Shown in pieces: positions 37,328 to 45,491 of a DNA stretch of 45,491 nucleotides. The first letter of the stretch is position 1. Every line of letters starts with the position of its first letter. Under the pieces are notes generated by a model. The model did no database searches, had not been told where the DNA came from, and saw only the letters and a list, made by a program, of their open reading frames with translations. Source of the DNA: Desulfonatronum sp. SC1 (GTDB lineage: Bacteria; Desulfobacterota; Desulfovibrionia; Desulfovibrionales; Desulfonatronaceae); the NCBI RefSeq assembly GCF_003046795.1, contig NZ_PZKN01000032.1, forward strand, positions 1-45,491. The letters are read 5' to 3'. A program made the position numbers and the translations under genes.

Positions 37328-39273
37328 AAGGCGTTCACCTCGGCGAGAATCTGGTTGTCGGTAAAGTGGGAAAGCTGGATCGCGCCCTGAGGGCAAGTTG
37401 CGGTGCACAGCCCGCAGCCCTGACACACGGTTTCAATGACCTCGGCCTTGGGCTCGCCCCGGAAGTCCACCTCCTTGATCGCGCCGAAGGGGCAGACCTG
37501 GATGCACTTGCCGCAGCCCACGCAGCGCTTGATGTCCACGAAGGAGATCATCGGGTCGTTTTCCAGCTTGTCCTTGGCGAACAAGGCCAGAACCTTGGCC
37601 GCGGCGGCGCTGCCCTGGGCCACGGAGGCCGGAATGTCCTTGGGCCCCTGGCACGCGCCAGCCAGGTACACCCCGGCGGTGTTGGTCTCCACGGGCCGCA
37701 GCTTGGGGTGGCTCTCCATGAAAAAGCCGTATTTATCGTAGGAAATGCGAAGCTTCTCGGCCAACTGCGGCGCGCCGACGGCGGCCTCGGCTCCGGCGGC
37801 CAGGACCACCAGATCGGCCTCGACTTCCACCTGCGTGCCCATCAAGGTGTCCGCGCCCCGGACCAGCAGCTTGTCTCCCATTGGATAGATCATGGAAACC
37901 CGGCCCCGGACGTACTGGGTGCCGTATTCCTCCATGGCCCGACGGGTGAACTCGTCGTACATCTTCCCCGGCGCACGGATGTCCATGTAAAAGACGTAGG
38001 AGGTGGAATCCGGGATGTGGTCCTTGGTCAGGATGGCCTGCTTGGCCGTGTACATGCAGCAGAATCCCGAGCAGTAGGGCCGATCCACGCTCTTGTCCCG
38101 GGAGCCGACGCACTGCACGAAGACGATGGTTCTGGGCTCCTTGCCGTCGGAAGGCCGCTTGACGTGCCCGCCCGTGGGGCCGGAGGCCGAGAGCAGCCGT
38201 TCATACTGCATCCCGGTGATCACGTCCGGCAGACGGCCGCCGCCGTATTCGCCGTATTTGCTGATGTCGAACAGGTCATACCCCGTGGCCGCGACAATGG
38301 CCCCGACGCTTTCGCTGACGATCTCTTCCTGCTGATCGAAGACAATGGCCTGGGTCGGACAGACCTTGGCGCAGATTCCGCACTTGCCCTTGGTGAACTT
38401 GATGCAGAACTCCGGGTCGATCACGGCCTTTTTGGGAATGGCTTGGGGAAAGGGGATGTTGATGGCCGTGGTCGTGCCCACCTGTTCGTTAAAGCGATCC
38501 TTGGACTTCTTGCTTGGACACTTTTCCATGCACAGCCCGCAGCCGGTGCACAGATCCCAATTCACGTAGGGTGCCTTGCGCTTGATCTTGACCTCGAAGT
38601 TGCCCACGTACCCGCCGACCTCCTCCACCTCGGACATGGCGTAGAGCTGAATCTTGGGGTGCTGGGCCACGTCCACCATCTTCGGCCCGAGGATGCAGCT
38701 GCTGCAGTCAACGGTGGGAAAGGTCTTGTCCAGCTTGGCCATCTTGCCGCCGATGGTGGATTCGCGCTCCACCAGGATCACTTCCCGATCCCCGTCGGCA
38801 CAGTCCAGGGCGGCCTGGATACCGGCCACGCCGCCGCCGATGACCAAAACGCGCTTGTTGATGTCGAACTGCTTGGCGAACAAGGGCTGATCCCGGCGCA
38901 GCTTTTCCACGGCGATGCCGGTCAGTTCGACGGCCTTGTTGGTGTTCGCTTCCTTGTCCTTGCCGATCCAGGAGACGTGCTCGCGGATGTTGGCCATCTC
39001 GAACATGAACCGGTTCAGCCCGGCCCGTTCCACGGTGCGCCGGAACGTAGGCTCGTGCATCCTGGGCGTGCAGGAGGACACCACAACGCCGTCGAGCTGG
39101 TGATCCTTGATGGCCTGGATGATGCCGTCCTGTCCCGGCTCGGAACAGGCGTACATGGTATCCGACGTGAAAACCACGTCGGGAAAGGCGCGAGCGGCCT
39201 CGGCGACCTTGGCCGCGTCCACCGTTCCACCGATATTGCTGCCGCAATGACAGATGAAAACTCCGATCTTCAT
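37315..39273 (-). CDS. hdrA: Heterodisulfide reductase subunit HdrA (FAD, Fe-S)
   Basis: Protein of 652 residues, the electron-bifurcating flavoprotein type. N-terminal domain (about 1-140) opening MKIGVFICHCGSNIGG, with SSCTPRMHEPTF; FAD Rossmann motif GGGVAGIQAALD (about 150); DCSSCILGPKM, then CTGCGLCMEKCP; CGICAKVCPTQAI; C-terminal pair CVGCGKCIQVCPFGAI and CQGCGLCTATCPQGAI. Several [4Fe-4S] clusters are thus present. In Flx-Hdr complexes it sits between FlxD and HdrBC. ATG 39273 has GGAGGAA 6 bases upstream; hdrB lies 32 bp upstream. Confidence 0.96.
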   Translation of the reverse strand: MKIGVFICHCGSNIGGTVDAAKVAEAARAFPDVVFTSDTMYACSEPGQDGIIQAIKDHQLDGVVVSSCTPRMHEPTFRRTVERAGLNRFMFEMANIREHVSWIGKDKEANTNKAVELTGIAVEKLRRDQPLFAKQFDINKRVLVIGGGVAGIQAALDCADGDREVILVERESTIGGKMAKLDKTFPTVDCSSCILGPKMVDVAQHPKIQLYAMSEVEEVGGYVGNFEVKIKRKAPYVNWDLCTGCGLCMEKCPSKKSKDRFNEQVGTTTAINIPFPQAIPKKAVIDPEFCIKFTKGKCGICAKVCPTQAIVFDQQEEIVSESVGAIVAATGYDLFDISKYGEYGGGRLPDVITGMQYERLLSASGPTGGHVKRPSDGKEPRTIVFVQCVGSRDKSVDRPYCSGFCCMYTAKQAILTKDHIPDSTSYVFYMDIRAPGKMYDEFTRRAMEEYGTQYVRGRVSMIYPMGDKLLVRGADTLMGTQVEVEADLVVLAAGAEAAVGAPQLAEKLRISYDKYGFFMESHPKLRPVETNTAGVYLAGACQGPKDIPASVAQGSAAAAKVLALFAKDKLENDPMISFVDIKRCVGCGKCIQVCPFGAIKEVDFRGEPKAEVIETVCQGCGLCTATCPQGAIQLSHFTDNQILAEVNALCQL

Positions 39274-39305
39274 GAACGTTCCTCCGGCTTCGCCTGTCGA
39301 TGGAG

Positions 39306-40250
39306 CTAGGCGGCCTTGGCCTGGGGTGTTTGCTTGCCGGGCTCGCTTTTGGCTTCCCGCTCCCGTTTCTCGGCTTGTGCCGCGTGCATGGCGTCCAGAG
39401 CCAGTCTGGGGTTGACGCAAAGCTTGGACAATCCCAGTTCGCTCTGCGGAACACCCAGGGCCAGGCCGAGCAACTGCGTATAATAAAACACGGGCAGCCG
39501 GAATTCGCGGCCCACGGCGGCGGAGGCCTGTCCCTGACGCAGATCCAAATTCATCTGACACAGCGGGCAGGCCGTGACCACGGCATGGGCCCCGAGGTCC
39601 GCGGCCGCCTCCAGCAGCTTGCCGGAAAGCTTGGCCACGATGTCCTTGCGCGGAATGCCGAAAGAGGCGCCGCAGCATTCCACCTTCAACGGGAACGGCA
39701 GAACCTCCGCGCCCAGGGCGGCCATCAGCTTGTCCATGGCCGTGGGGTTTTCATGGTCGTCGAATTGCATCACCTCCGGAGGCCGGTTCATGATGCACCC
39801 GTAGTACGGGGCGAGCTTCAGCCCGGCCAGGGGCTTGTTCGGGAGCATCTCGGCCACGGCGTCGGGTCCCACGTCCTCGGCCAGGACCTGCAATACCGAC
39901 TTCACCGGGGTGGAGCGGTCCACGGGCTTGTCCAGGAGCTTATTCACCTGGAGGCGAAACTCCCGGTCGCCCATCCGATGCACGGCGGCCTTCAGGTTGG
40001 TCAGACAACTCGGACAGGGCGTGATCACCGCGGCTGCGTCCAGATCCTCGGCCAGGGCCAGGTTGCGGGCCGCAAGAGCGGAGGAAAGCAGGTGGTCCAC
40101 GGTGTGCGCCGGGGTGGAGCCGCAACAGCTCCAGTCCGGGATGTCCACGAGATTCACGCCCAGGGCGCGACAGACCGCCCGGGTGGAGGAGTCGTACTCC
40201 TGGGAGGTGCCCAGTCCGGAGCAACCGGGATAATAGGCGTATTTGGTCAT
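39306..40250 (-). CDS. hdrB: Heterodisulfide reductase subunit HdrB
   Basis: Protein of 314 residues with two CCG domains, each CX(31-39)CCX(35)CX2C, which bind noncubane [4Fe-4S] clusters and cleave the disulfide. First set: C10, C42-C43, C79, C82. Second set around YYGCIMN, VECCGASFG and ACPLCQ. In sulfate reducers the partner is probably DsrC or a similar thiol protein (inference). ATG 40250 overlaps the hdrC stop (TAATG). Confidence 0.96.
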   Translation of the reverse strand: MTKYAYYPGCSGLGTSQEYDSSTRAVCRALGVNLVDIPDWSCCGSTPAHTVDHLLSSALAARNLALAEDLDAAAVITPCPSCLTNLKAAVHRMGDREFRLQVNKLLDKPVDRSTPVKSVLQVLAEDVGPDAVAEMLPNKPLAGLKLAPYYGCIMNRPPEVMQFDDHENPTAMDKLMAALGAEVLPFPLKVECCGASFGIPRKDIVAKLSGKLLEAAADLGAHAVVTACPLCQMNLDLRQGQASAAVGREFRLPVFYYTQLLGLALGVPQSELGLSKLCVNPRLALDAMHAAQAEKREREAKSEPGKQTPQAKAA

Positions 40251-40804
40251 TACCGGGTCTCCCTGAAGCGTTTGAAAATCTCGGCGACCTTGTCCTTGCC
40301 TTGAATTCCATGGGGTTTGAAGGAAAGCTTGCCCTTGGGCAGGATTTTCGGACCAAGATCCATGTCCGGCCAGAACCGACCGGTCTTGGCCACGTAGGCC
40401 GCCATCAGGCCCATTTCGAAGACGCGACCGTGCTTTTCCACGGAATTTAGGAAGGTGTCCCAAAAAATCTTGACGTTCTTTTCCGCGGCGTAGCCTTCCC
40501 GGCGGGCCATGTGCCGGAGCACGTCCATGATCCGGGCCACGTCGATTTCGTTGGGACAGCGGGTGGTGCAGGATTCGCAAGTGGCGCAGAGCCAGATGGA
40601 CTTGCAGGACAGCAGGCGATCTTTCTGACCGGCTTGCAGCAGACGCATAACTTGGCTGACCGGTATGTCGTAGGCAAAGGTGTACGGACACCCGGCGGTA
40701 CAGTTGCCGCACTGATAGCAGAGCCTGACCTTCTGTTCGCTCTCCGCTTCGACCTGGGAAATGAATTCGTGATCGCACGAAGCATGAATGTCGATGACTT
40801 CCAT
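40250..40804 (-). CDS. hdrC: Heterodisulfide reductase subunit HdrC
   Basis: Protein of 184 residues with two [4Fe-4S] binding motifs, C29-x2-C32-x2-C35-x3-C39P and C73-x2-C76-x2-C79-x3-C83P, the standard HdrC pattern. It relays electrons between HdrA and HdrB. ATG 40804 has AAGGAG about 11 bases upstream; the long frame upstream to 41020 is non-coding. 200 bp separates it from adh, with a strong hairpin in between. Confidence 0.95.
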   Translation of the reverse strand: MEVIDIHASCDHEFISQVEAESEQKVRLCYQCGNCTAGCPYTFAYDIPVSQVMRLLQAGQKDRLLSCKSIWLCATCESCTTRCPNEIDVARIMDVLRHMARREGYAAEKNVKIFWDTFLNSVEKHGRVFEMGLMAAYVAKTGRFWPDMDLGPKILPKGKLSFKPHGIQGKDKVAEIFKRFRETR

Positions 40805-40879
40805 GTGTTCTCGGCTCCTTGGAGGGAGGGTTGGCGGGGGAATCAGATAGAGAGGAGATAGGACCCTTGAAAGCATCAC

Positions 40880-40908
40880 AGGTAGCGCACCCGGACGAAC
40901 TTCGTCAA
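40880..40908 (-). promoter_or_regulatory. Candidate secondary promoter before hdrC
   Basis: TTGACG (40908-40903), 17-bp spacer, CTACCT (40885-40880) on the minus strand. It lies downstream of the adh hairpin and upstream of hdrC, so could give adh-independent transcription. The -10 is poor. Confidence 0.3.
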
Positions 40909-40948
40909 CGACCGGACCTCCTCGACATCTGAATCCGCGACTCCAAAA

Positions 40949-40983
40949 CCAGGAAGGCCGGGCCAACAGCCCGACCTTCCTGG
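40949..40983 (-). terminator. Intercistronic hairpin between adh and hdrC
   Basis: CCAGGAAGGCCGGGC (40949-40963) pairs with GCCCGACCTTCCTGG (40969-40983), 14 of 15 pairs, loop of 5 (CAACA). On the minus strand it is followed by TTTT then GGAG, a short T-tract. It lies 21 bp after the adh stop: a partial terminator or RNA-stabilising stem. Confidence 0.6.
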
Positions 40984-41003
40984 CCAAACCACAAAAGCGA
41001 GTC

Positions 41004-42185
41004 TTACAGCGCGGCCTCAAAAATGGCGGCCACGTCGGCGTCCTTGGGGCACCGGGGGTTGGTGAACCCGCAGGCGTCCTTCTGGGCGTTGCCGGTCATC
41101 ACGGCGATGTCTTTCTTCTTCACGTCCTTGCCGTAGCGCTTGCCCAGCTCGATCAGGCCGGAGGGGATGCCCACGTCGGCGGAAAGCTGCCTAATGGCGT
41201 CCAGAGCTTTTTCGGCGGCGGCACGGGGGCTCAGGCCCTCGATGTTCTCGCCCATCAACTTGGCCATCTTGGCGAAGCGCTCAACCTTGGCGATCAGATT
41301 GAACTTCTCCACGTGGGGCAACAGGATGGCGTTGCACTCGCCGTGGGGCAGGTCGTAGAAGCCGCCCAACTGGTGAGCCATGGCGTGGACGTGGCCCAGG
41401 CTGGCGTTGTTGAAGGCCATGCCTGCCAGATACTGAGCGTAGCACATGCCTTCGCGGGCATTGATGTCCTGGCCGTTGGCCACGGCGGGACGCAGGTGCT
41501 CGAAGATCAGCTCAATGGCCTTTTCGGCGCAGGCGTCGGTCATCGGGGTGGCGATGGTGGAAACGTAGGCTTCCACGGCGTGGGTCAGGGCGTCCATGCC
41601 GGTGGCTGCGGTCAATGCCGGGGGCATGCCCATCATCAGTAGCGGATCATCAATGGCGATGCCGGGAGTAACGCGCCAGTCAACGATGGCCATCTTCACC
41701 TTGCGGGAGAGATCGGTGATGATGCAGAAACGGGTCATTTCCGAGGCTGTGCCGGCGGTGGTGTTCACGGCGACATAAGGAGGCATGGGCTTGGTGGACT
41801 TGTCCACGCCTTCAAAGTCGTGAATCTTGCCGCCATTGGCGATGACCAGACCGACGCCCTTACCGCAGTCGTGGGAGCTTCCGCCGCCCAGGGTGATCAG
41901 GCTGTCGCACTTGTTCTTCTTGTAGACTTCCACGCCGGCATGGACGTTGGCGTCAGTGGGGTTGGGGATGGTCTCGTCGTAGACCACGCAATCCATCTTG
42001 GCTTCCTTGAGCAGCTTCACGATCTGGTCGGTCATGCCGATGCCGGTGATGCCCTTGTCGGTGACCAGCAGGGGCTTGGTGCCGCCCAGGGCTCTGATCT
42101 TGGCGGGGATTTCCTTGTGAGCGCCGATGCCGATGAGGGTCACGCTGGGAATGAAAAAACCATAAACCTGTTCACGTACGGCCAT
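41004..42185 (-). CDS. adh: Iron-containing alcohol dehydrogenase
   Basis: Group III alcohol dehydrogenase of 393 residues, which interconverts ethanol and acetaldehyde with NAD(H). Rossmann motif GGGSSHDCGKGVG (about residue 98), TTAGTASEMTRFCII, MDALTHAVEAYVS, and the iron-site His residues in NASLGHVHAMAHQLGGFYDLPHGECNAILLPH. It is closely like the ADH next to hdr-flx in Desulfovibrio. I choose ATG 42185 (MAVREQVYGFF...); an ATG at 42197 is also in frame. A sigma-54 promoter lies about 90 bp upstream. The gene is the first of the unit that continues into hdrCBA. Confidence 0.95.
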   Translation of the reverse strand: MAVREQVYGFFIPSVTLIGIGAHKEIPAKIRALGGTKPLLVTDKGITGIGMTDQIVKLLKEAKMDCVVYDETIPNPTDANVHAGVEVYKKNKCDSLITLGGGSSHDCGKGVGLVIANGGKIHDFEGVDKSTKPMPPYVAVNTTAGTASEMTRFCIITDLSRKVKMAIVDWRVTPGIAIDDPLLMMGMPPALTAATGMDALTHAVEAYVSTIATPMTDACAEKAIELIFEHLRPAVANGQDINAREGMCYAQYLAGMAFNNASLGHVHAMAHQLGGFYDLPHGECNAILLPHVEKFNLIAKVERFAKMAKLMGENIEGLSPRAAAEKALDAIRQLSADVGIPSGLIELGKRYGKDVKKKDIAVMTGNAQKDACGFTNPRCPKDADVAAIFEAAL

Positions 42186-42272
42186 AATGCTAACCATCCT
42201 TTTGGTTAAAGGGGAAAAGAAAAACAACATTCACTCTTGCTTTTCGCTGCAGCGACTGTTGGCGCATAGAAA

Positions 42273-42287
42273 GCAACTTCCAGGCCA
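42273..42287 (-). promoter_or_regulatory. Sigma-54 (-24/-12) promoter of the adh operon
   Basis: TGGCCTGGAAGTTGC on the minus strand matches the -24/-12 consensus TGGCACrNNNNTTGC in spacing and in the invariant GG and GC. The start would be near 42262, with a leader of about 77 bases. The activator is not in this window. Confidence 0.75.
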
Positions 42288-42443
42288 ACTTTTTTTTTCA
42301 ATGATCATAATACGTTCAGGCCATTGCATGAAATGCCGCGTGCCTGTTGATGAGCGCATAAGCGGACATAAACGGAGTCATGACAAGGTCTTTGCGCCAC
42401 ACGACAAGATAAAGACAGCTATTTCAATATGTTGACGGAGCGT

Positions 42444-42490
42444 GTCAACTTGATACGGCTCAGCGTTTCGTGTGGGTCAATAAGACACGG
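42444..42490 (-). promoter_or_regulatory. Candidate activator sites: two 15-bp direct copies
   Basis: On the minus strand CCGTGTCTTATTGAC (42490-42476) and CCGTATCAAGTTGAC (42458-42444) agree with CCGTRTCWWRTTGAC, 32 bp apart (three helical turns). The second is also part of a near-palindrome at 42441-42457. They lie about 170-217 bp upstream of the -12 element, where sigma-54 activators bind. Confidence 0.5.
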
Positions 42491-42915
42491 CACTTGATTT
42501 CTTCCTTCTCAATATGCTTTCGCCGCGGAAATCGCCTTATCGCTACAGTGAAACTACCATGCCCAACCCCTGACGCAGTTAGGGCATATCGGAAATTTCT
42601 GACAAAACCAAAAGAATAGAAATCATTCATTTTCTCACTTTCTGGGAGATGAAGCGAACATGCCACAATGCCTTCCCCGTGAACCGGCCGGGCATCAAGG
42701 CCGAAAGAAATCCGCCCTCATGATCCCTGTACGCCTCGTGAATCAACTTCAATGGCCTTGGTTGCACCCGAAAATTTTGCTGTAGTGATAATTTTTGCGA
42801 ATTTGTGCATTTTCCATGCAAACCGCATAATGGTATGATTTGTGCTTATAGAGCCCATTTACCCGCGATTTCTCACGCTTCTCCTTCAACACCTGCAACC
42901 CAAGGAGACCTGCAA
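42491..42915. other. Intergenic region before the chemotaxis gene
   Basis: No gene that I can support. Short leftward and rightward open frames exist here but lack ribosome-binding sites or family motifs. The end holds the Shine-Dalgarno AAGGAG (42902-42907) of the chemotaxis gene; no clear promoter was recognised. Confidence 0.5.
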
Positions 42916-44505
42916 ATGGATACTTCGAAAATTGTCTTTCCGGCCATCCTGCTCGGCGGGATTGTTGTACTCGGTGGTGGAGGAGTCGCTTCATTGGTCG
43001 ACGCATCGGGCCAGGCGGGAACCATCATGGCCACGGTTGCCGGATTCATCGCCCTGGTCTTGATAGGCGGGCCGCTGCTGCTCCAGAAGCAAGCCCTGGC
43101 TGAAGCCACGACCGAACTGGAAAAGCTTGCGCGGGGATCATTTCGAAAGAAAAAAATGGAGACCTGCCAGGGTGGCAAAACCCTTCCAGAATTGTTCGCC
43201 GCTCTAGAGGCCGCGGCTCACGCACTGAAACACGAAAAAGGAATGAACAAGGGCATCATCGAAGGCCTGCCCATGCCCTTCCTCCTGGTGGATACCAAGG
43301 AACGGGCTACGTTTTCCAACCAGGCCTGCATGGACATGCTCCAGATCGACGGCTCGCCGAAGAAACAGTACGGGAGGACCCTGGCCGAAATATTCTACAA
43401 TGATCCAGGGCGTAAGACTTTGGTGGGCAAGGCCATGGAAACCGGCGAGGTGTTCAAGAACGTGGAAGTCACCATTCAAGGGCATAAGGGCGGTGTTCGG
43501 CATGTCCTGACAAATGTCTACCCCCTTTATGATCTGGACGGGGTTTGCATCGGCGGTTTCGGTCTGTACCTGGATATAACGGCCCTCAAAGCCAAGGAGG
43601 CTGAAATTTGCGAACAGAACGAAATCATCTCCCGGGCCGCTTCCCAGGCCACTCAAGTCTCTAACTCCATGGCTTCGGCCTCGGAAGAACTGGCCGCCCA
43701 GGTGGAGCAAGCCAGCCGGGGCGCCGAGCAACAGCGGGATCGGACCAGCGAGACGGCCACGGCCATGGAGGAAATGAACGCCACGGTCCTGGAAGTGGCC
43801 AGAAACGCCTCCCAGGCCGCGGAGGCGTCGGATCAGGCCCGGACCAAGGCACTGGAGGGCGCAAAGGTGGTGGGCGAGTCCGTAGCGGCCATCAACAAGG
43901 TCCAGCGCCAATCCGAGGAACTGAAAGCCAATCTTGGCCGCTTGGGACAGCAGGCCGACCAGATCGGCCGGATCATGACCGTGATCGAGGACATCGCGGA
44001 CCAGACCAATCTGCTGGCCCTGAACGCGGCCATCGAGGCGGCCCGGGCCGGAGACGCCGGACGCGGGTTTGCCGTGGTGGCCGACGAAGTGCGCAAACTG
44101 GCCGAAAAAACCATGAACGCCACCAAGGAAGTCGGCCAAGCCATCACGGACATCCAGCACGGCACCAGGATCAACATCGAAGGCATGGACAAGGCCGCGG
44201 AGGCCGTAGCCGAGGCCACGGCCCGGGTCAACATCTCCGGAAAGGCCCTGAAAGAAATCCTGGCCCTGGCCGAGATGGCCGCGGACCAGGTCCGCTCCAT
44301 CGCCACGGCCGCGGAACAGCAGTCCGCCACCAGCGAGGAGATCAACCGCGGGGTGGAAGACATCAACCGCATCTCCGCGGAAACCAGCGAGGTCATGAAC
44401 CAATCCGCCCAAGCCGTTTCGGAAATGGCCCGGATGGCCGTCCAGTTGAACGTCATCATCGATGGAATGCGGGCCCAGACAAAAGGCGAATGTCCAGCGG
44501 ATTGA
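42916..44505 (+). CDS. Methyl-accepting chemotaxis protein with PAS domain
   Basis: Protein of 529 residues. Two hydrophobic segments follow each other closely at the N-terminus (about residues 6-28 and 35-56), leaving almost no periplasmic part, so sensing must be cytoplasmic or in the membrane. A PAS domain (about 110-230; [19 protein letters not shown] and [15 protein letters not shown]) follows. The signalling domain has the conserved tip [18 protein letters not shown] and [15 protein letters not shown]; Glu/Gln-rich flanks carry methylation-type sites. The ligand is unknown; redox or flavin/haem sensing by PAS is possible. I chose ATG 42916 because of AAGGAG 9 bases before it; the longer frame from 42805 lacks one. 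Convergent with the phosphoesterase remnant. Confidence 0.92.
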   Translation: MDTSKIVFPAILLGGIVVLGGGGVASLVDASGQAGTIMATVAGFIALVLIGGPLLLQKQALAEATTELEKLARGSFRKKKMETCQGGKTLPELFAALEAAAHALKHEKGMNKGIIEGLPMPFLLVDTKERATFSNQACMDMLQIDGSPKKQYGRTLAEIFYNDPGRKTLVGKAMETGEVFKNVEVTIQGHKGGVRHVLTNVYPLYDLDGVCIGGFGLYLDITALKAKEAEICEQNEIISRAASQATQVSNSMASASEELAAQVEQASRGAEQQRDRTSETATAMEEMNATVLEVARNASQAAEASDQARTKALEGAKVVGESVAAINKVQRQSEELKANLGRLGQQADQIGRIMTVIEDIADQTNLLALNAAIEAARAGDAGRGFAVVADEVRKLAEKTMNATKEVGQAITDIQHGTRINIEGMDKAAEAVAEATARVNISGKALKEILALAEMAADQVRSIATAAEQQSATSEEINRGVEDINRISAETSEVMNQSAQAVSEMARMAVQLNVIIDGMRAQTKGECPAD

Positions 44506-44555
44506 TGAATGCTCTTTCCTTCCAAATCAGAGAGGGCCGGTTGGCTCATCCCATC

Positions 44556-45329
44556 TCAATATTGCGGGCTGTCCGGGCGGATCAACCTAAGCTTCATCAG
44601 GATGCGCTCCATCAACGGCGCTGGAGGCCACGGAATTTCGTGCTCCACCATCGTGAACCGGAAGTCGGCGTCCAGCAGGCCATAACCCTGCCAAGCCCCG
44701 CACAGGCCGTAGTATTCAGTGGTCCCGTCGCGATGGACGAAAAACTTGTGGTGATGTCCGAACAGCCACAGCCTGGGACGAAAATGCGCCGCCAGCTCGT
44801 CGCTGCGGGGAAAGCCGGTGGCACCAAAAAAGTCCAACCCCTGCGTGTTCGGCACCCCTATGCCCACCGGGCAGTCATGGGTCAGGATGATTTGTACCTG
44901 GTCCGGGGAGATGGTCAGGCATTTGTCGATTTGAGCGTCGGTGATCACGGCCCCGCGCTGTGTGATCATGGCATCCATGTAGGCGGTGCCGCCAAGAGCC
45001 AAAAAGGCGTAGCCGTCGATTGCGTGGATGGTGCAGCGGGGCAGATAGATAAAGCAGTTCCGGTATTTGGCGACGATGGACTCCAGGATGCTGAAATATT
45101 CATGATTACCGTCGATGACGTACAGCTTCCTGGAGAAGGCGCATTTCCGCTTCCGGAAATACTCATGCAGATTGGTCTTGTAGATCCCAAAATCCCCAAG
45201 ATGAATTACCGAGGAAATGGAATGGCCCAGGACGTTTTCCGCGTGCTCGATCTGCTTGTTGACGATGTCATACAGGAGTTTAACAGATTGAACGTCATTT
45301 TTTTTGAAAACGCAAGTGATTTCGGTGTG
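44556..45329 (-). pseudogene. 5'-truncated calcineurin-like metallophosphoesterase
   Basis: The frame carries a metallophosphoesterase core: LGDFG, DGNHEYF, LTHDCP and FGHHHKFF, i.e. the GD, GNHE, H and GHxH metal motifs. The first motif (DxH in the opening strand) is missing. There is no ATG, GTG or TTG in frame between LGDFG and the stop at 45330-45332, so the natural 5' end is gone; the shortest possible start is TTG at 45002, which omits most motifs. The frame begins directly after the end of what looks like a transposase, so loss by insertion is the simplest explanation. Confidence 0.75.
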
Positions 45330-45491
45330 TTAAGTCGCCAATTCCTGTAAGACCCCACTGCTCACTCCGTAGCCCATGGCCTTCAGTATCTGGGCCTGGG
45401 CGTCGCTTGGTTCCTCAAGCTTGCGGGTCGCTTTTCGTGCCCCGGCATTCCAACAAAGACATGAATGGAGTGTGCGCATCTGCTGCATTGT
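45330..45491 (-). mobile_element. C-terminal end of a probable IS transposase (cut by window edge)
   Basis: About 53 codons enter from the right edge and end in TAA at 45330-45332. The visible part includes HSCLCWNAGARKATRKLEEP and QAQILKAMGYG, reminiscent of C-terminal ends of IS1634/IS4-like transposases, where an RKAT...EP...QAIL pattern is common. Not decisive: too little is visible, and no terminal inverted repeat can be confirmed from one end. Confidence 0.4.

Noticed and set aside
37366-39309. Long rightward open frame (647 codons) opposite hdrA
   Set aside because: Antisense shadow of HdrA; no motif, no ribosome-binding site.
39274-39678. N-terminal extension of hdrA
   Set aside because: It lies over the 3' end of hdrB in another frame; ATG 39273 has GGAGGAA and matches the family start.
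42460-42821. Two short leftward open frames in the adh-MCP gap
   Set aside because: 64-68 codons, no Shine-Dalgarno or known motif; the region contains the putative activator sites.

Overview
The window reads as chromosomal DNA of a strictly anaerobic, sulfate-reducing type bacterium of the Desulfovibrionales. The best single indicator is the adh-hdrCBA-flxDCBA cluster, known from Desulfovibrio and relatives; the gene order of the cell-division cluster, the tungsten-type aldehyde oxidoreductase and the PerR/KatG pair agree. A Desulfonatronum-like genus is possible, but that is inference. MurE carries the DNPR motif of meso-diaminopimelate ligases, so the wall should be Gram-negative A1gamma peptidoglycan.

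Layout. 1-5187: recN (cut by the left edge), a CgeB-like glycosyltransferase, a 23/28 imperfect inverted repeat in the intergenic space, a promoter and fmdB (the only + strand gene here), and a B12-binding-like radical SAM protein converging on fmdB over a CTGAAG-rich hairpin. 5288-22869: the complete dcw cluster, transcribed leftward as mraZ-rsmH-ftsL-ftsI-murE-murF-mraY-murD-ftsW-murG-murC-murB-ftsQ-ftsA-ftsZ. Many genes overlap by ATGA. In front of mraZ lie four GTGG(G)A boxes at exact 10-bp spacing, the expected MraZ operator. 23134-27506: an HD-GYP protein, an HD phosphohydrolase, a lipoprotein metallo-beta-lactamase, a Nudix hydrolase and a small zinc ribbon protein. 27710-30606: a peroxide unit, perR-katG, with a perfect 15-bp palindrome in the perR promoter, a degenerate copy before katG and a strong hairpin terminator after katG.

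30683-42490: the redox block. Leftward from a sigma-54 type -24/-12 promoter come an iron alcohol dehydrogenase, HdrC, HdrB, HdrA, FlxD, FlxC, FlxB, FlxA, a ferritin-like di-iron protein, an aldehyde:ferredoxin oxidoreductase and an unrecognised protein that looks like two beta-grasp units in tandem. Together these could run ethanol <-> acetaldehyde <-> acetate. NADH would come from Adh and reduced ferredoxin from AOR, with Flx-Hdr exchanging electrons between NADH, ferredoxin and a thiol/disulfide carrier (DsrC in relatives). Two 15-bp direct copies 32 bp apart upstream of the promoter look like activator sites, and a 15-bp hairpin between adh and hdrC looks like an attenuator.

42916-45491: a cytoplasmic-sensing methyl-accepting chemotaxis protein, then a calcineurin-like phosphoesterase that has lost its start codon and first metal motif. 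It abuts the C-terminus of what looks like an insertion-sequence transposase at the right edge. No tRNA, rRNA or CRISPR array was seen.
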